Assembly: GCA_037893245.1 (NCBI GenBank)
Contig: JBAIAA010000026.1
Coordinates: forward strand, 310,001 to 374,000
Direction: 5' to 3'
DNA length: 64,000 nucleotides
From: Crossaster papposus
Taxonomy: Eukaryota; Echinodermata; Asteroidea; Velatida; Solasteridae
Of this stretch, positions 21,080 to 32,317 are shown piece after piece (position 1 is the first letter of the stretch; each line of letters begins with the position of its first letter). A program made the translations under genes and the position numbers. Below the pieces are notes generated by a model. It saw only the letters and a list, made by a program, of their open reading frames with translations, did no database searches and was not told the DNA's origin.

Positions 21080-22062
21080 TACAACATACAAGGAGCTGGC
21101 CAACACTTACACAGGTTGTTTTGTACAATAGGAGACCAAAATATGAAAGTATTGAGGTTTACAACTATAATCAGCAAGTACAATCCAAGAAAGCTGTTCA
21201 TGATGAAATTCTCGAAAGCTAACTCCACCCGAAAAGGTTTCTCTAAAAAGGCTGACATTGCTTATGGTGCGGGGAAAGCGAGGGCGTGGAGTTCCAATTC
21301 TCATGCCAGTTAACATGAAAGAAAGTTTGGATATGTTGGCTAAAGAAAACAAGGGTAAAAGTTTCCTGTTTTCTCGACTTTGTGAGAATTAAACCACTCC
21401 TTCAACCAGTTCGCGCCAGATGACGTATATAAACGCAAAGATTTCCCCCAATTCAAAACGGATGAAGCATAAACACGCCAAGTTCAAGTTCAGAAATGTA
21501 TGTCAGCAGCGAGCAAGGCCGGAAATGCGTGGGTGTGCTTCCCGGCACTATCAGCCTGAACCCGCTTCGGATCGAGTTTCGTTAATAATAATCCCGCCCT
21601 TCGGCTCGGCGATGTTAAAATAATCCCGGCGTGACCTGGTTAAGGGCGTCTGGCATTGTTGCCAAGTTAGCAGCATCTGCTGAACCTAAGCTACAACAGC
21701 CATTCACAATCAGATGTACAAAGTTCAGAAAGCATCTCGCAACTATGTGTCAGTTGCTAAATCTGAAGAAAAACACGCTTGAGCAACTGGCCAATCACAT
21801 GGGGCATGATATAGTAACCCACAGAGAGTACTACTGACTTCCTATGGAAAGAGTGCTCATTGCAAAAAAGAGCAAGTTGCTTAGTTTGGCACATGAGGGA
21901 AGAACAAACACGAATTCAAAGGGAATTCACTATTTAAATGAGATCAATCTTGACCCTGATGAAGCCTTGACACAGTATCTGATGAGGAATTCACACACAA
22001 GTGAGTCTCAAAGAAGAGTTAAGATATTGCTAACGATGAATGCATCGTATGTTAACTGCTGA
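21080..22062 (+). pseudogene. Crypton-like tyrosine recombinase, C-terminal half with catalytic motifs
   Basis: Reads YKEL, QVVLYNRRPKYESIEVYN, GKARAWSS (frame-shifted RGKRGRGVP), FSRLCEN, then a TTAA MITE insertion, then LRASGIVAKLAASAE. The catalytic block follows: RKHLATMCQLLNLKKN (from 21727) and LANHMGHDIVTHREYY. The Arg-Lys-His, Gly-His and final Tyr are the tyrosine-recombinase pattern. Directly after the Tyr pair a TGA replaces the usual Arg (a likely CGA to TGA change), then LPMERVLIAKKSKLLSLAHE. Broken by frame changes, the MITE and the stop. Its sister in the opposite direction is 13898-14340. Confidence 0.7.
21402..21643. mobile_element. TTAA MITE, CCAGTTCGCG family, inside the recombinase gene
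   Basis: 242 bp between TCAA and TTAA, with ends AACCAGTTCGCGCC and GTGACCTGGTTAA. The interior has GCAAGGCCGGAAATGCGTGG and TCGGATCGAGTTTCGTTA. Very similar to the 242-bp copy at 62539-62780. Confidence 0.85.
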
Positions 22063-22074
22063 TGGTTTTCCATC

Positions 22075-22634
22075 TTAAAGGGTACTTGAAATCCAAAACT
22101 TTAATATGGCGAAATATACGTTTTAATAATGCTGAATACCTAACAACTGCAAAAACTTCATATTTGTTTATGTTCGTTCATTAATCATGACCCTAATATA
22201 AAAAGCAATATGCGCCGTGCCCCGCCCATAAAAGATGACGTCACGGTAAGAATAGAGCGTGGCTGTACCAGGCTAAGCCTAGCCTTGAATACAAGGCTAT
22301 GCTGTATCCGCAAAGTGGGATCATCGTTTGCCACAACACTAAACGTGTACATAGCCGTGCACATACGTATAATAATGCATTGCGGGCTATGTACATGTTT
22401 GGTGTTATGACAAACGATGATCCCACGTTGCGGATACAGTGCAGCCTTGTATCCAAGGCTAGGCTTAGCCTGGTATATCCACGCTATATTCTTACCGTGA
22501 CGTCATCTTTTGTGGGCGGGGCACGATTAATGAGCAAAACCTAAACAAAAAAGTTTTTGCAGTTGTTAAGTATTCAGCGTTATTAAAGCGTATATTTCGC
22601 CATATTAAAGTTTTAAATTTCAGTTACCCTTTAA
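22075..22634. mobile_element. Palindromic TTAA element (AGGGTAAC ends)
   Basis: 560 bp bounded by TTAA on both sides, with TIR AGGGTACTTGAAAT / AGGGTAACTGAAAT. Nearly the whole element is self-complementary: GATGACGTCACGGTAAGAAT left, its inverse right. TTAA plus AGGG resembles T2/Kolobok-type MITEs. Confidence 0.8.
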
Positions 22635-22639
22635 GTATT

Positions 22640-23196
22640 TTGCTTATGGTATATTGCAGTTCTGCGACAACAGATTTGTTAAAGAACAAACTGACAATTT
22701 TGCTTGACATAATGGCTGTTTTGCATTTAGCTTCGAATGGGAACAAACTGCAACAATAGTGCTTGATATAATGGCTGTTTCGCGTTTAGCTTTGAACGGG
22801 AACAAACTGCAACAATATTGCTTTGATTGCTGTCCCGAGCTTTCAGCTCAGAGAAGTTGTCACATCGCGGTTGTATCATGCGGGGAAAAATGGAAAATAG
22901 CATAATTATCAAACTAAAGAGTATTCATATTATAATACTGATGAACCGCTGATTTTAGGCTAACCATTTGTTAGATTTTAAAAATCAGATTTAATTAATA
23001 ATGGCCTTTTCCCCACAGCCATCTGATCCACCCACTTTACTAGTCAAATATTTAGAACTCTCAATACTGTGTATGAGAGTCCCTAAATGTAAGCAGGGGT
23101 GTGAGTGGCCACATGCAAAAACCTGAAAACGGCCAGCAAAAAGCTGACATTTAATCAGTTCCCATACTTTAGTACAGAGCAGGTGTACCAAAAAGC
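22640..23196. other. No supported gene
   Basis: A block with TTGCTTGATATAATGGCTGTTT and GGGAACAAACTGCAACAATA is repeated near 22700 and 22765. Nothing coding recognised. Confidence 0.4.
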
Positions 23197-24311
23197 TTAA
23201 AGGAAACATGTAGTCTAACATCTTCATTACGCATTTTTTGTTTTAAATCAATAGATTTATGTGTATCAAATGTGAATAAAAAGCAAAACTGGTTCTAGTG
23301 TACGTTTAGTGTGGTAATTTGCCGTCCAGAAATTGACCCCCCCCCCCTTTTTAAATTTCGCGGCCACTCAAAATAAGTGACGTAAATCGAGTCAGGCCCG
23401 GACAAATTATCGATAGTCGGTACGCGACGTCTAGGTACGAGACGGGTTCGCGTGGCCACGTACGCACACATTGTTGTGTGTACGAGAGTGAACGAATCCC
23501 GTACGCCTTGTGCACACGTACGTACATGTACATGTAAACGCGATCACCCACACGCACGCTGTCCAAAGCAAAGGATACCGTACAAAGTACATGTACATGT
23601 ACAGTAATCGGCGCGGACTAAACATGGACGATCGTGAAAGTTCTTCGTCGGTTTTTAGTGAATCTGACGAAAACAGTACAGATTCGTCCGATTGGAATAT
23701 CGTTAGGACAGCATCTGACTTCAGCATGTTTTTTAAGGGCATGCCAAAGTTGCTGTACAGACCAGTGTCGAAGCACGACCGCTCAAAATGGTCGCTGCAG
23801 ATCGGGCCGAAAAATCACTAGGCCCGGCGGGACCACTTCGCTCTGGTAAGCTTTACTTTGGCTGTCCAAATCCTCCGATATTTAGGATCAGCCGGAAACA
23901 AATGAAGGCTTACTCTATCCTTGGTAGTTTTGCTACACCCAGCAGCTACACATCTAGTCGGCATGACTGAAAACAGTTGTATTTTTACCCTGATTTAGAA
24001 TAAAAAACCGGCATGGTAAACTCGTAGACAAAGACTTGTTGCATGCAATGCGCGCATAATGCAAGCCAGGCCCGGGTAGCGCACCCCCGCAGCGAGGCAA
24101 TTCTCTGCCTCGATTTTTGTCATACCCCACGCGAAGTTTTATGTTAATGAGGCTTCCCTTTGAGGGGCGGAGTGGTATGACTAAACATTTTCAAAAATTA
24201 TTTTCTCCCATTTATCACAGAAAATAAACACAACCTCACACATAATGTTGTTGTCAATATGATACTTTATTGATTTAAGCAAAAAAACACCTTATTACAT
24301 GTTTCCTTTAA
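23197..24311 (+). mobile_element. TTAA element with acidic first-exon-like frame, copy 1
   Basis: Ends TTAAAGGAAACATGTA and TACATGTTTCCTTTAA, a perfect 16-bp inverted pair that includes TTAA. It encodes from 23623 MDDRESSSSVFSESDENSTD, then SSD. This is an acidic Ser-rich start like those of piggyBac/Kolobok-type transposases. The rest of the transposase is absent. Copy 2 is the middle layer of the nest at 36915-42828. Confidence 0.75.
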
Positions 24312-24547
24312 ATTTAGGGTAAAAATCTGCTAAAAAGCTGAATTCTCACACTCCTGTGTAAGATTCTGAAAACATACAACACAAGAAAATACTAACCGAC
24401 ACATCAAACACCCTGTCCAATACAACTTTAGAACGAATCAGTCAACTGTGTACAAAAACAGTCTGCCATATAGTCTGCCATTAGACTACTGAAGAGATTT
24501 CCAAACAGCATGTTATCACTTTAAAAAATAGAAATTGCATACCATTT

Positions 24548-24719
24548 GATACATTTGCTCCTTGGCCAATTATGAAGAATAACAAATGTTGGAACAAAAG
24601 TTCCCTTATATCTCGGGCACGCTTTGGTGCCAGTGTTCTGCCTGCTATGCTGTCTCCCTGAACTTTGTATTCCTCCTCTGGCACCAATGCACATGCTTCA
24701 ACTGAAGTTTCAACCCCTA
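24548..24719 (-). CDS. Possible unassigned exon
   Basis: A minus-strand frame bounded by TATATTTAG and GTATGC reads SVEACALVPEEEYKVQGDS, then LAPKRARDIRELLFQHLLF. It has splice-like borders and balanced composition, but no family I know. Confidence 0.25.
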
Positions 24720-24793
24720 AATATAGAAAGAAAAACAATCTCGTAAGAATAAAATAAATTAAGACCTGATGTTTCGAAAGCATAGTTTCAGAA

Positions 24794-25048
24794 CAGGGCC
24801 CAATATCTTGGCTCTGCTTACCGTTAGCAAAAAATCCCTGCTTACTATAGCAAAAAATTCGGTGCTTACGGTAAACGTATTTCACGCGTTAGCGAGGAAT
24901 TTCGGTCTCTGAGCATGCGAACACCCCGTAACTAAGGATTCTGTGCTTACAGGGTTAGCGCAAAACTTTTCTGCTAGCGCGGTTAGCGAAAAATTGAGAC
25001 CGTAAGCGCGAAATTCTGTGGTTAGCAGAGCCAAGAAATTTGGCCCTG
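24794..25048. mobile_element. MITE with CAGGGCC ends
   Basis: 255 bp; ends CAGGGCCCAATATCTTGGCT and (inverted) CAGGGCCAAATTTCTTGGCT. The interior repeats GCTTACGGT/GTTAGCG motifs. The CAGGG start suggests hAT type; flanking TSDs are not clear. Confidence 0.8.
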
Positions 25049-25049
25049 G

Positions 25050-27556
25050 TTTAAACATGTGCAATTTTCACAACATAATATCAATTTTGAAGGGTGAAAT
25101 GTGTTAGCTTTGGTTAATAATACCAATTTCCTCATAAAAGTGAACAATATTTTGGGGGTGAAAAACATTTATGGTCAACCCATTACATGTGTAACTGTAA
25201 CAGTGCGTGTTTAAAAAGTAATCATCACTGAGGTCAACAATTAAAAAATAAACTTTTCTTCATCAGATTGATTCAAACTTGAATAGGCAGGATCACGGCA
25301 GCAGTCGTTGGTGGCGCGCTCGTGGAGCCTCTTTTGAACGCAGAAGTTGTGGTCGAAAATCAGGACCGTAAACACCCGTCCGACTTTTACCACGTGCGGG
25401 CAATCTTAATTTGAAGCACCGACTTCAACGATAAAATACTGACTTTTAGAGATAACATATGTAATTTTTAATGCAAGAGAACGAAACAATATACCCTTGT
25501 TAGTAATAAAAACATCTTTTTTTATTTAATATTACTAGCGGTAAGCTTTGAGAACTTGCGGCAAATGTGGTTTAATATGTGCACGAAGAAAGACAAATAT
25601 CACACCCCCTTCTTAATATCTTAGACTCGACCATCTCTCACTCCTCCACCAACCAATCAGTTGGCAAAGAATTTATAAATCTAAATTATTCAAAAGCAAT
25701 CAAAAGAGGGCGCTACAGTATGTGCCTCGCCTCGTGGGTGCGATGTGCATCATGAATGAATTGTTATCAACCAATAAAAAGTGTCTATGCAGTCGATACC
25801 TTAATTCGCAATAAAGGTGGGCGTGGTTACTAGATGATTGGCACGCACATTTTGCACAAGGCAGCAACTACGAATGTAGTGAGAATTTACCTAAACATTC
25901 AATGCTGAACCCGGTATACGGTTGATCGTTGCCAAATTCTCCCCACAAGTTGGGCTTACATGTCTGTCTCCGAATCGTTTTTTGGAACAAGTTGCAAAAT
26001 GAACTTAGAAACGTGTTCAACTTTTGATAATTCACAGCGCAAAATCTTGCCCTAACGTCACAAAATTCGCATTCGGTATGAACCGACCTCAGAAACATTG
26101 TAAAATATATGCCCCGTAGGCCTCCCCAATAATTGATCTATAGAAAGTTATGTGGTCGGCGCCCGGCACATCGAAATGGTTTGGAATTTCGTCGAAGGAA
26201 TTCCTGTATAGTGTTTTTTCTTCACATTTTTGGTTGTGCAAGTTCATTTGGCAAGAATTATGCGTGATGATATGGTATTCGAATCCCCAAACCAATTCTT
26301 GTTCTTGATTACAAATGTGTGTTTCTTCAAAATTCTTTCTCTGGTTACGACCGCCAAAACTGCTACCTCCATGTTCCCAACTGGTAAATCTACCGCCTTT
26401 TCATACAATCAGACACCGCGCGCGCCTAGCAAGCAATATTATTCAACATAAACGTCACGGTTGGACGATACCATCAAATCACGCAACAGGGGTGGAGATG
26501 CAGCGCCACGTACCGAATCGGATCACGTGACTCCCGATTGTCGCGTGTATAGGTCACAACTTTTGTGCTTATTTCGGACCTCAAAACGGCCCAAAACACG
26601 ATCACTAAATAATTCATAACTTATCTTCTTAATACCTTATTGAGGTCATTGGCCTCTCAATTTGTTCCTTGTTCCGAACTCTTTCAAATAATGTAACATT
26701 TGAAAGAATTGCAATAACGTAAATTGTCCATGATCCTGCCTAACTTGAAACAGACCGCAGAACATGGACAAGTGTCCGCTGTAATCTTATACAGTGAGAT
26801 ATATATTCTCATAAGGCCATTTAAAATTTATTTTTAGGTTTTTATCACTCAACATTGAGGGGTCGACGTCAGGCATATGGATCATTAATTCCAAACCATA
26901 GCTTGACAACCTTCAACCCACAAGTAATCTGTGCACGTAATCTGTGTGATTACAAAAGGTATGATGTAGAGTTCAACCAACAACACAGCAATTAATTGGC
27001 CTACCCTTGCCAGCTATAGATGTCAAACTTTAAACTCTACGAGCACTGTACAACATGCGCTTAGCTCAATTCACAGTTCACGCACGACATGTTATGTATG
27101 TACATGTCATGTATGTATGTATGTACATGTATGTATGGAGCCTAGAGCGTTGTCGTATCAATACCACATCGACCCATCATGGTTCCCGACTATACGATGA
27201 CGCATTGCATTAATAGCATAATAAATTCGCGCGATGATGTGGTTTGTTAACGACAGTAAATCTATTTAGCCGTACAACTGTTGTAGGGTCGCACCATTAA
27301 TCTCCATAAAAAAAAAGATCAACGGGTGGCACAGACTCTGTTCGTATTCATTGTCAGATGATTGAATGGCTGTTTGCTGTCATTAATGTCGCACAAATTG
27401 TTATGATAATTATGGCCATTTTACAAACCCTAACTTAGGCTCTGTCTTTATCACCATTACCAAACTGAATGAACAAATCTAAAACGAAGATGAAGCGGGG
27501 GTTCAGAAAACGGCCTGTGGGAGACGTCATCATTTAGTCGGGAGCCACATCACAGC
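25050..27556. other. No supported gene; one possible short exon-like frame
   Basis: At about 25422-25243 (minus) a frame reads VFTVLIFDHNFCVQKRLHER, then ATNDCCRDPAYSS. It is open and not low-complexity, but I do not recognise it. CCAATCA boxes lie near 25650. An ATGT microsatellite lies at about 27095-27135. Confidence 0.3.
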
Positions 27557-28000
27557 TAGTCTAGCCCTAGACCCTTGTGTTATTTCGGCGCCCACCACCA
27601 CGCGCGCAGATTCGTTAACGCTGACTCTTTTTCAAATCCCGGCTTCGTGTGCGTTCTGGTCTCACGCATGCGTAGTTTACAAAATACGGCTGGATCCATG
27701 TTCGCACTGGAGCCGACGTTTGACAAACGTACATGATTTTGGATTCCCCTAAGGGTCTAGCACTAGTTGGCTAGCAATTGTTAACTTTAACCTTAGTTTT
27801 CGACGATTCTCCCTCGCTTTTCCGAGGGATCCAATCAGCGACCGAGTTTGAGCCTCATCATGAATTATTCATTATACACAAATACAGGATATGACTGGGT
27901 GTGTGTACACAGTGTACATGTAATGTACATGTACATGTACAGTGTATGTGATGGCGACTGTATGCACGTATAGTATGCATTGCGCGAAATATGCAGACTA

Positions 28001-28121
28001 AGGCCGCATCCGAATCTTTTGTCTGTGGCTATTGTCTAGGTGTTCGCCCATTACAAATACACGTGAGCAGGCTGACAATAGACGTAGCCGTAGCTCTGGA
28101 AGCCCGTTTCGGACACGGCCT
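28001..28121. mobile_element. 121-bp MITE inside MULE-like copy B
   Basis: Ends AGGCCGCATCCGAA and (inverted) AGGCCGTGTCCGAAA, with TA on both sides. The matching site in copy A (GACTTAATAGC) is empty, so it landed after the copies separated. Confidence 0.85.
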
Positions 28122-28509
28122 TAATAGCATTGTGTGGCCGATCTTAATTCCGGGGCAGTGCTACTAGTGCAAGCTAGCTGCAGCCGCCAACCGGCGCGGC
28201 CTGGACGCATTGTACCCGTACCGATCTTGTCGAGTCCCGCTGCAGCATCTCGTTAGTAATGTGGTGCCGCGGAGAACGGAAGTTTTTTTTTTATTCCAGT
28301 GTATCGAACCATAGAGAAAGGAACAGATCGAAGTCGAACGTACGTCATTTTGGCTACGTTTCCCTGAAATCAAAGGAAACATTATCATTCGTTTCGTGGT
28401 TTCACTCATCACAAATTTAAACACCAAAGACAAATACCTCTGCACCCGCAGTCACAAATAAACGCCGGGGCAGCCATGATTTGCTGTGTCGATGTACAAT
28501 GTACATGTA

Positions 28510-28690
28510 CATGTGTTCACAGGTCAATCGCGGCGAGTCTGGACATGTGTACACAGGTCAATCGCGGCGAGTCTGGACATGTGTACACAGGTCAATCGCG
28601 GCGAGTCTGGACATGTGTACACAGGTCAATCGCGGCGAGTCTGGACATGTGTACACAGGTCAATCGCGGCGAGTCTGGACATGTTTTGCG
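28510..28690. repeat. 34-bp tandem repeat, expanded in copy B
   Basis: Unit TGTGTACACAGGTCAATCGC plus GGCGAGTCTGGACA, about 5.3 copies, against about two in copy A (15676-15750). All three frames stay open; the frames are shadows. Confidence 0.9.
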
Positions 28691-28940
28691 CGACACAATA
28701 ACTCTCAGGTCTGCACGTATTTGCTTAACCGTCCATCATTATCACGTGATATGAATACTGCATATATTACAATAGTCTGACCACGCCCACGATGTGCCAA
28801 CTTGTCCAAGACCTTCGACAGGGTCCAATTCACGGGTGGGGGTTCGTCGTGAAATAGCGCCCTCTATAACATCGGTGGTTTGTGTCAGTGATCGCGAAAT
28901 AAAAAACACGAAGGTCTTGGAACCAAGACTACATCACAGC

Positions 28941-31577
28941 AAGCTTGACACGACAACACAAGCGCACTATGGCCAAGGCATGCATAACACAATACAGTAG
29001 CTATCGTGCAGAACGTTAGCGTGCAAATTTGGTGGATTTAGTGAGAAACTTGTCTGGAAAATACCTTTTTGGGGAGAGAAAACAAAATTATAAATTGGGG
29101 CGCAGTGTTCTCCAAGTGTACATGTATAATAAACCATGGCGGCCCGCCATGCTATATTTTTGAGATTGGTTATCTCGCCATGCTTTAAAAATCGCCGCCA
29201 TGCTAAAAAAATACACCCAATCTGGCAGCCAAGTATTAACCAAAGCCATCACAAATGCAGCTAAACTCATGATGTCAAAGAAATACTGCACCTTGGACAT
29301 TTACGCATTCCTGGTTCATGGGACCGATCTTGTTTAAATGGACGTGAAGGACGCACTAGGTTAGTCAATACCGTTTCACATGTGCATGTTGGCAGTCTTA
29401 ATTGGTTCCAAGACCTTCGCATGAATCAATTTTAACAACAGAGGGCGTCACTATATCCTTGGTTTGACTTCCACTACAGTCGTCAGCCGCGCCGATGAAT
29501 TCAAGAACGAAAAGCGTCTCCTCTGTCGGGTTCACCATGGAGGTAGGAAACTACCTCCATGGGTTAACATTGTAATGTCTTCCAGCAATCATGAGCAAGT
29601 TTGATTAAGCGACTATATATAGTTTATTATAGTCGACTGCAGTCCCTCGAACGACGGATAATTTCCGTTGTTTCGATGAGCTAGCTCCAGTCGCTGATTC
29701 TGTTCTCCTGTGACTGGCTCTTGTAAGTCGAATGGTGAAACTCCCCGATTGTGCCCCATCGCTGCAAGTTATTTTGTCCCACGAGCAAACTTTGTTGTTC
29801 ATTTGACCTTGTGCGAACAAAATTGATCGGCAGACATGATTTGTGCGCTGAAAATACGGCTTTTCACCTTACTATATAGTGTCCAATATAAGCCTGAAAT
29901 CGCGTCTAAGCGCATCTAGATTGAAATTTTTTGGGGGGAAGGCCACCCGGACCAAGTGCCTGCAGCACGTGACTCTCGCGCCATGCTTTCATTTTTATTT
30001 TTTTTAGAACATTGGGGCGGGAGTAGAAATAGACGGGCCGTGATGAAAACCTAAAAATCAATTTGAAATGGCCTAATCAAATAATGCCAGAGAATACAGG
30101 CAGAGCCCCCATTGTGTTGTAGTGTCACTTTACATGATTGGTTAAGACGCGAGCTGTTTGGGGTGTTGGCCGATAGGAAATGCACAGAACATTCATAGCT
30201 GAAAATTAAAGGACCCTTTCACAAATTTCAAAGGAGACTAACGAACAATGGTGGGGGAATATGTATGTCTAGAACTTAGTGGACGCAGCTGATAATCCCT
30301 CAGCTGTAGGCATTAATGGAGACAATGGAAGTAGGGTTTTGAATAGGCCTAATCACTGAAGCGTGCATGATGCCATGATATCAAGTCAATGCGGCATGGC
30401 ATGACAACGTTAGTGTGTATACATGTCCACCACAACATGTGTCACTGTCATTAACGTAAGCCGTGTATACACCTCAACTGCAACAATCAAGCAAACTTCC
30501 ATAGCGTGTATACGTCCTCCACTGAATAAAACCGCCATGCCTGACGGGTTAACGCGACATCCGTGGATAGTACATAATTTTGTATGGGATGCTCATGACG
30601 TGTTTGTCCATCATCCGTTTTGAATTCCGCAAAAAATTTGTGTGTACGTCATCTGACGCGAACTGGTTAGAAGGTTCGTGGGCGTGCTCCCTGAAAATTT
30701 TTGATAATCTACAATGATTCGGCCTGGATTATACGGTAATTTGAGAATAAATTGTGGAACTCTGAGTCAATTTGGGGTAGTATCAAAACTTTAGTCCACG
30801 ATGCAAGTCATGCAACCCGCCCCGCGCCCACCCTTCTCCTATATCCTCCACTGACGTGCCGGACATCACTCGATGCTTTGTTCAAAACCGCGAAATCTAG
30901 ACCTATTGTGTATAGGGCCTAGCCGCATTTCAGTCCCTTTTCAGGGGGTTTCGAGTGTTAAATATACATTCAATCAAGTACGACATTGACTTTGATCCTC
31001 TTCTCCTTCTCCTTTTCCTTTTTTTTTTTTTCTCTCTCTATTTTTGTTTTTTTTTGGGGGGTTTTCCCAATAGGCCTTACTCTATAATAATTAAAGTAAT
31101 GAAATAAAGTTAATTACAAATTAATACCAGTCTGCTCTGATGAATGATTACAAATTTGCGATTAATGCCCCGCTAATGTTTTAAGCCACATTAAATAAAA
31201 ATGAAAGTGAGGCTTGGAACGGATAAATAGTCTGCCACCATCCAATTCAACGGTGATTTGGTTGCAACGACTATGTCGCACTGCATGTCACACACGTGCG
31301 CGTGTGTAAATGAACCAAATAATACGTGGGTATGTTGCACGATTTTTGAAATTATTAGCGCCATGTCGCAGTCGCACGACTTTGTCGCGTAAATGTAAAC
31401 ACGGTCATTGATTTGGGCGTGTATATTAATACGGGCGACATTATTGCTCAACAAAATCGCCTATGTGTTCAGGGAGCACGATCAAAAATGGCTCCACCGT
31501 GAATATGGTCTATTATTTCATATTGTAAACAACTTTGACTTTGTTAAAAAAACAAATGTTCAAAGAATGAATACTAG
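28941..31577. other. No supported gene; relic ends
   Basis: GGTTCCAAGACCTTCG near 29405 is a relic terminus of the MULE-like family. GCCATGCT recurs four times at 29140-29200. A degenerate right end of the CCAGTTCGCG MITE lies at about 30595-30669. A pyrimidine tract lies at 30988-31062. No gene recognised. Confidence 0.45.
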
Positions 31578-32317
31578 AGCCCCTTTCACACTGGACGATT
31601 TCCCGAGGAATTTTGATCGGTCTGTTCACACTGCCAAAGAAATCCCCGGGAAACTGCTTCTCCCCGGGAAATATTTACCCCTGCTTGTGAGTAGGGTTAA
31701 AGGAGAAATCCCTGGGGTTTAACGTTTTTCCCGGGGAATAGCAACTACTGTGAACGTCGCAGGGTTTGAACTTACCCCACCTGTTTGCGTCCACGGGTAA
31801 TCTCGAAAGGTCACAAGGTCACAAATAATTCGCGCGGTGACTTAGTATTGTAATGCAGTACCTTTCAAACTTTTTGTAAATATATTTACAGTTAAGTACA
31901 AAAGACAAATAATAAAATTATACAAATAATTTAATTTTAAAGAATATGAGCAAAATGAATGGTTTTAATATTTAATACAAGAAGTGTCGTGGACAAGACT
32001 GTGTTTAGCTTCCTTCTCGTGTACGTGTATTTATAATGTCCCGTGTGGTTAGGTACCAGTCTTCTATTTTCTTATCCGCATGATGCGTGGCGCAGCGGTT
32101 ATCGTCGACCCATGCCACGCGCCCTCAGTTTAAACATTTCCCGGGGTTTGAAGGCCAGTGTGAAACGACCGTGCATATTCCCGGGAAATAGTGTCCCCGG
32201 AAGTTACCAAATGGGTCCAGTGTGAACTGTTGCCGAGGTGTTGGTGGGGTAAAAAATCCTCGGGAATTTTCTGGGGATTTATTTCCCGGGGATTGGCTCT
32301 GCAGTGTGAAAAAGGCT
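31578..32317. mobile_element. Non-autonomous TIR element with CACACTG ends
   Basis: Ends AGCCCCTTTCACACTG and (inverted) AGCCTTTTTCACACTG. CCCGGGAAAT blocks recur inside both halves, pointing inward. About 740 bp, no transposase. TSD not clear. Confidence 0.7.

Larger units (their letters stand above)
27557..28931 (-). mobile_element. MULE-like non-autonomous element, copy B (9-bp TSD)
   Basis: Inverted copy of 15431-16568 with the same TIRs and its own perfect 9-bp TSD, CATCACAGC (27548-27556 and 28932-28940). It is longer because it has about five 34-bp units instead of about two, and a 121-bp MITE not in copy A. Separate TSDs show two independent insertions. Confidence 0.88.

Noticed and set aside
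28476-28780. Three overlapping frames with RSIAASLDMCTQVNRGE-type repeats
   Set aside because: Shadow of the 34-bp tandem repeat; all frames are open.
15431-28931. One 13.5-kb transposon with 1.2-kb terminal inverted repeats
   Set aside because: Each arm has its own two-ended TIRs and its own 9-bp TSD.
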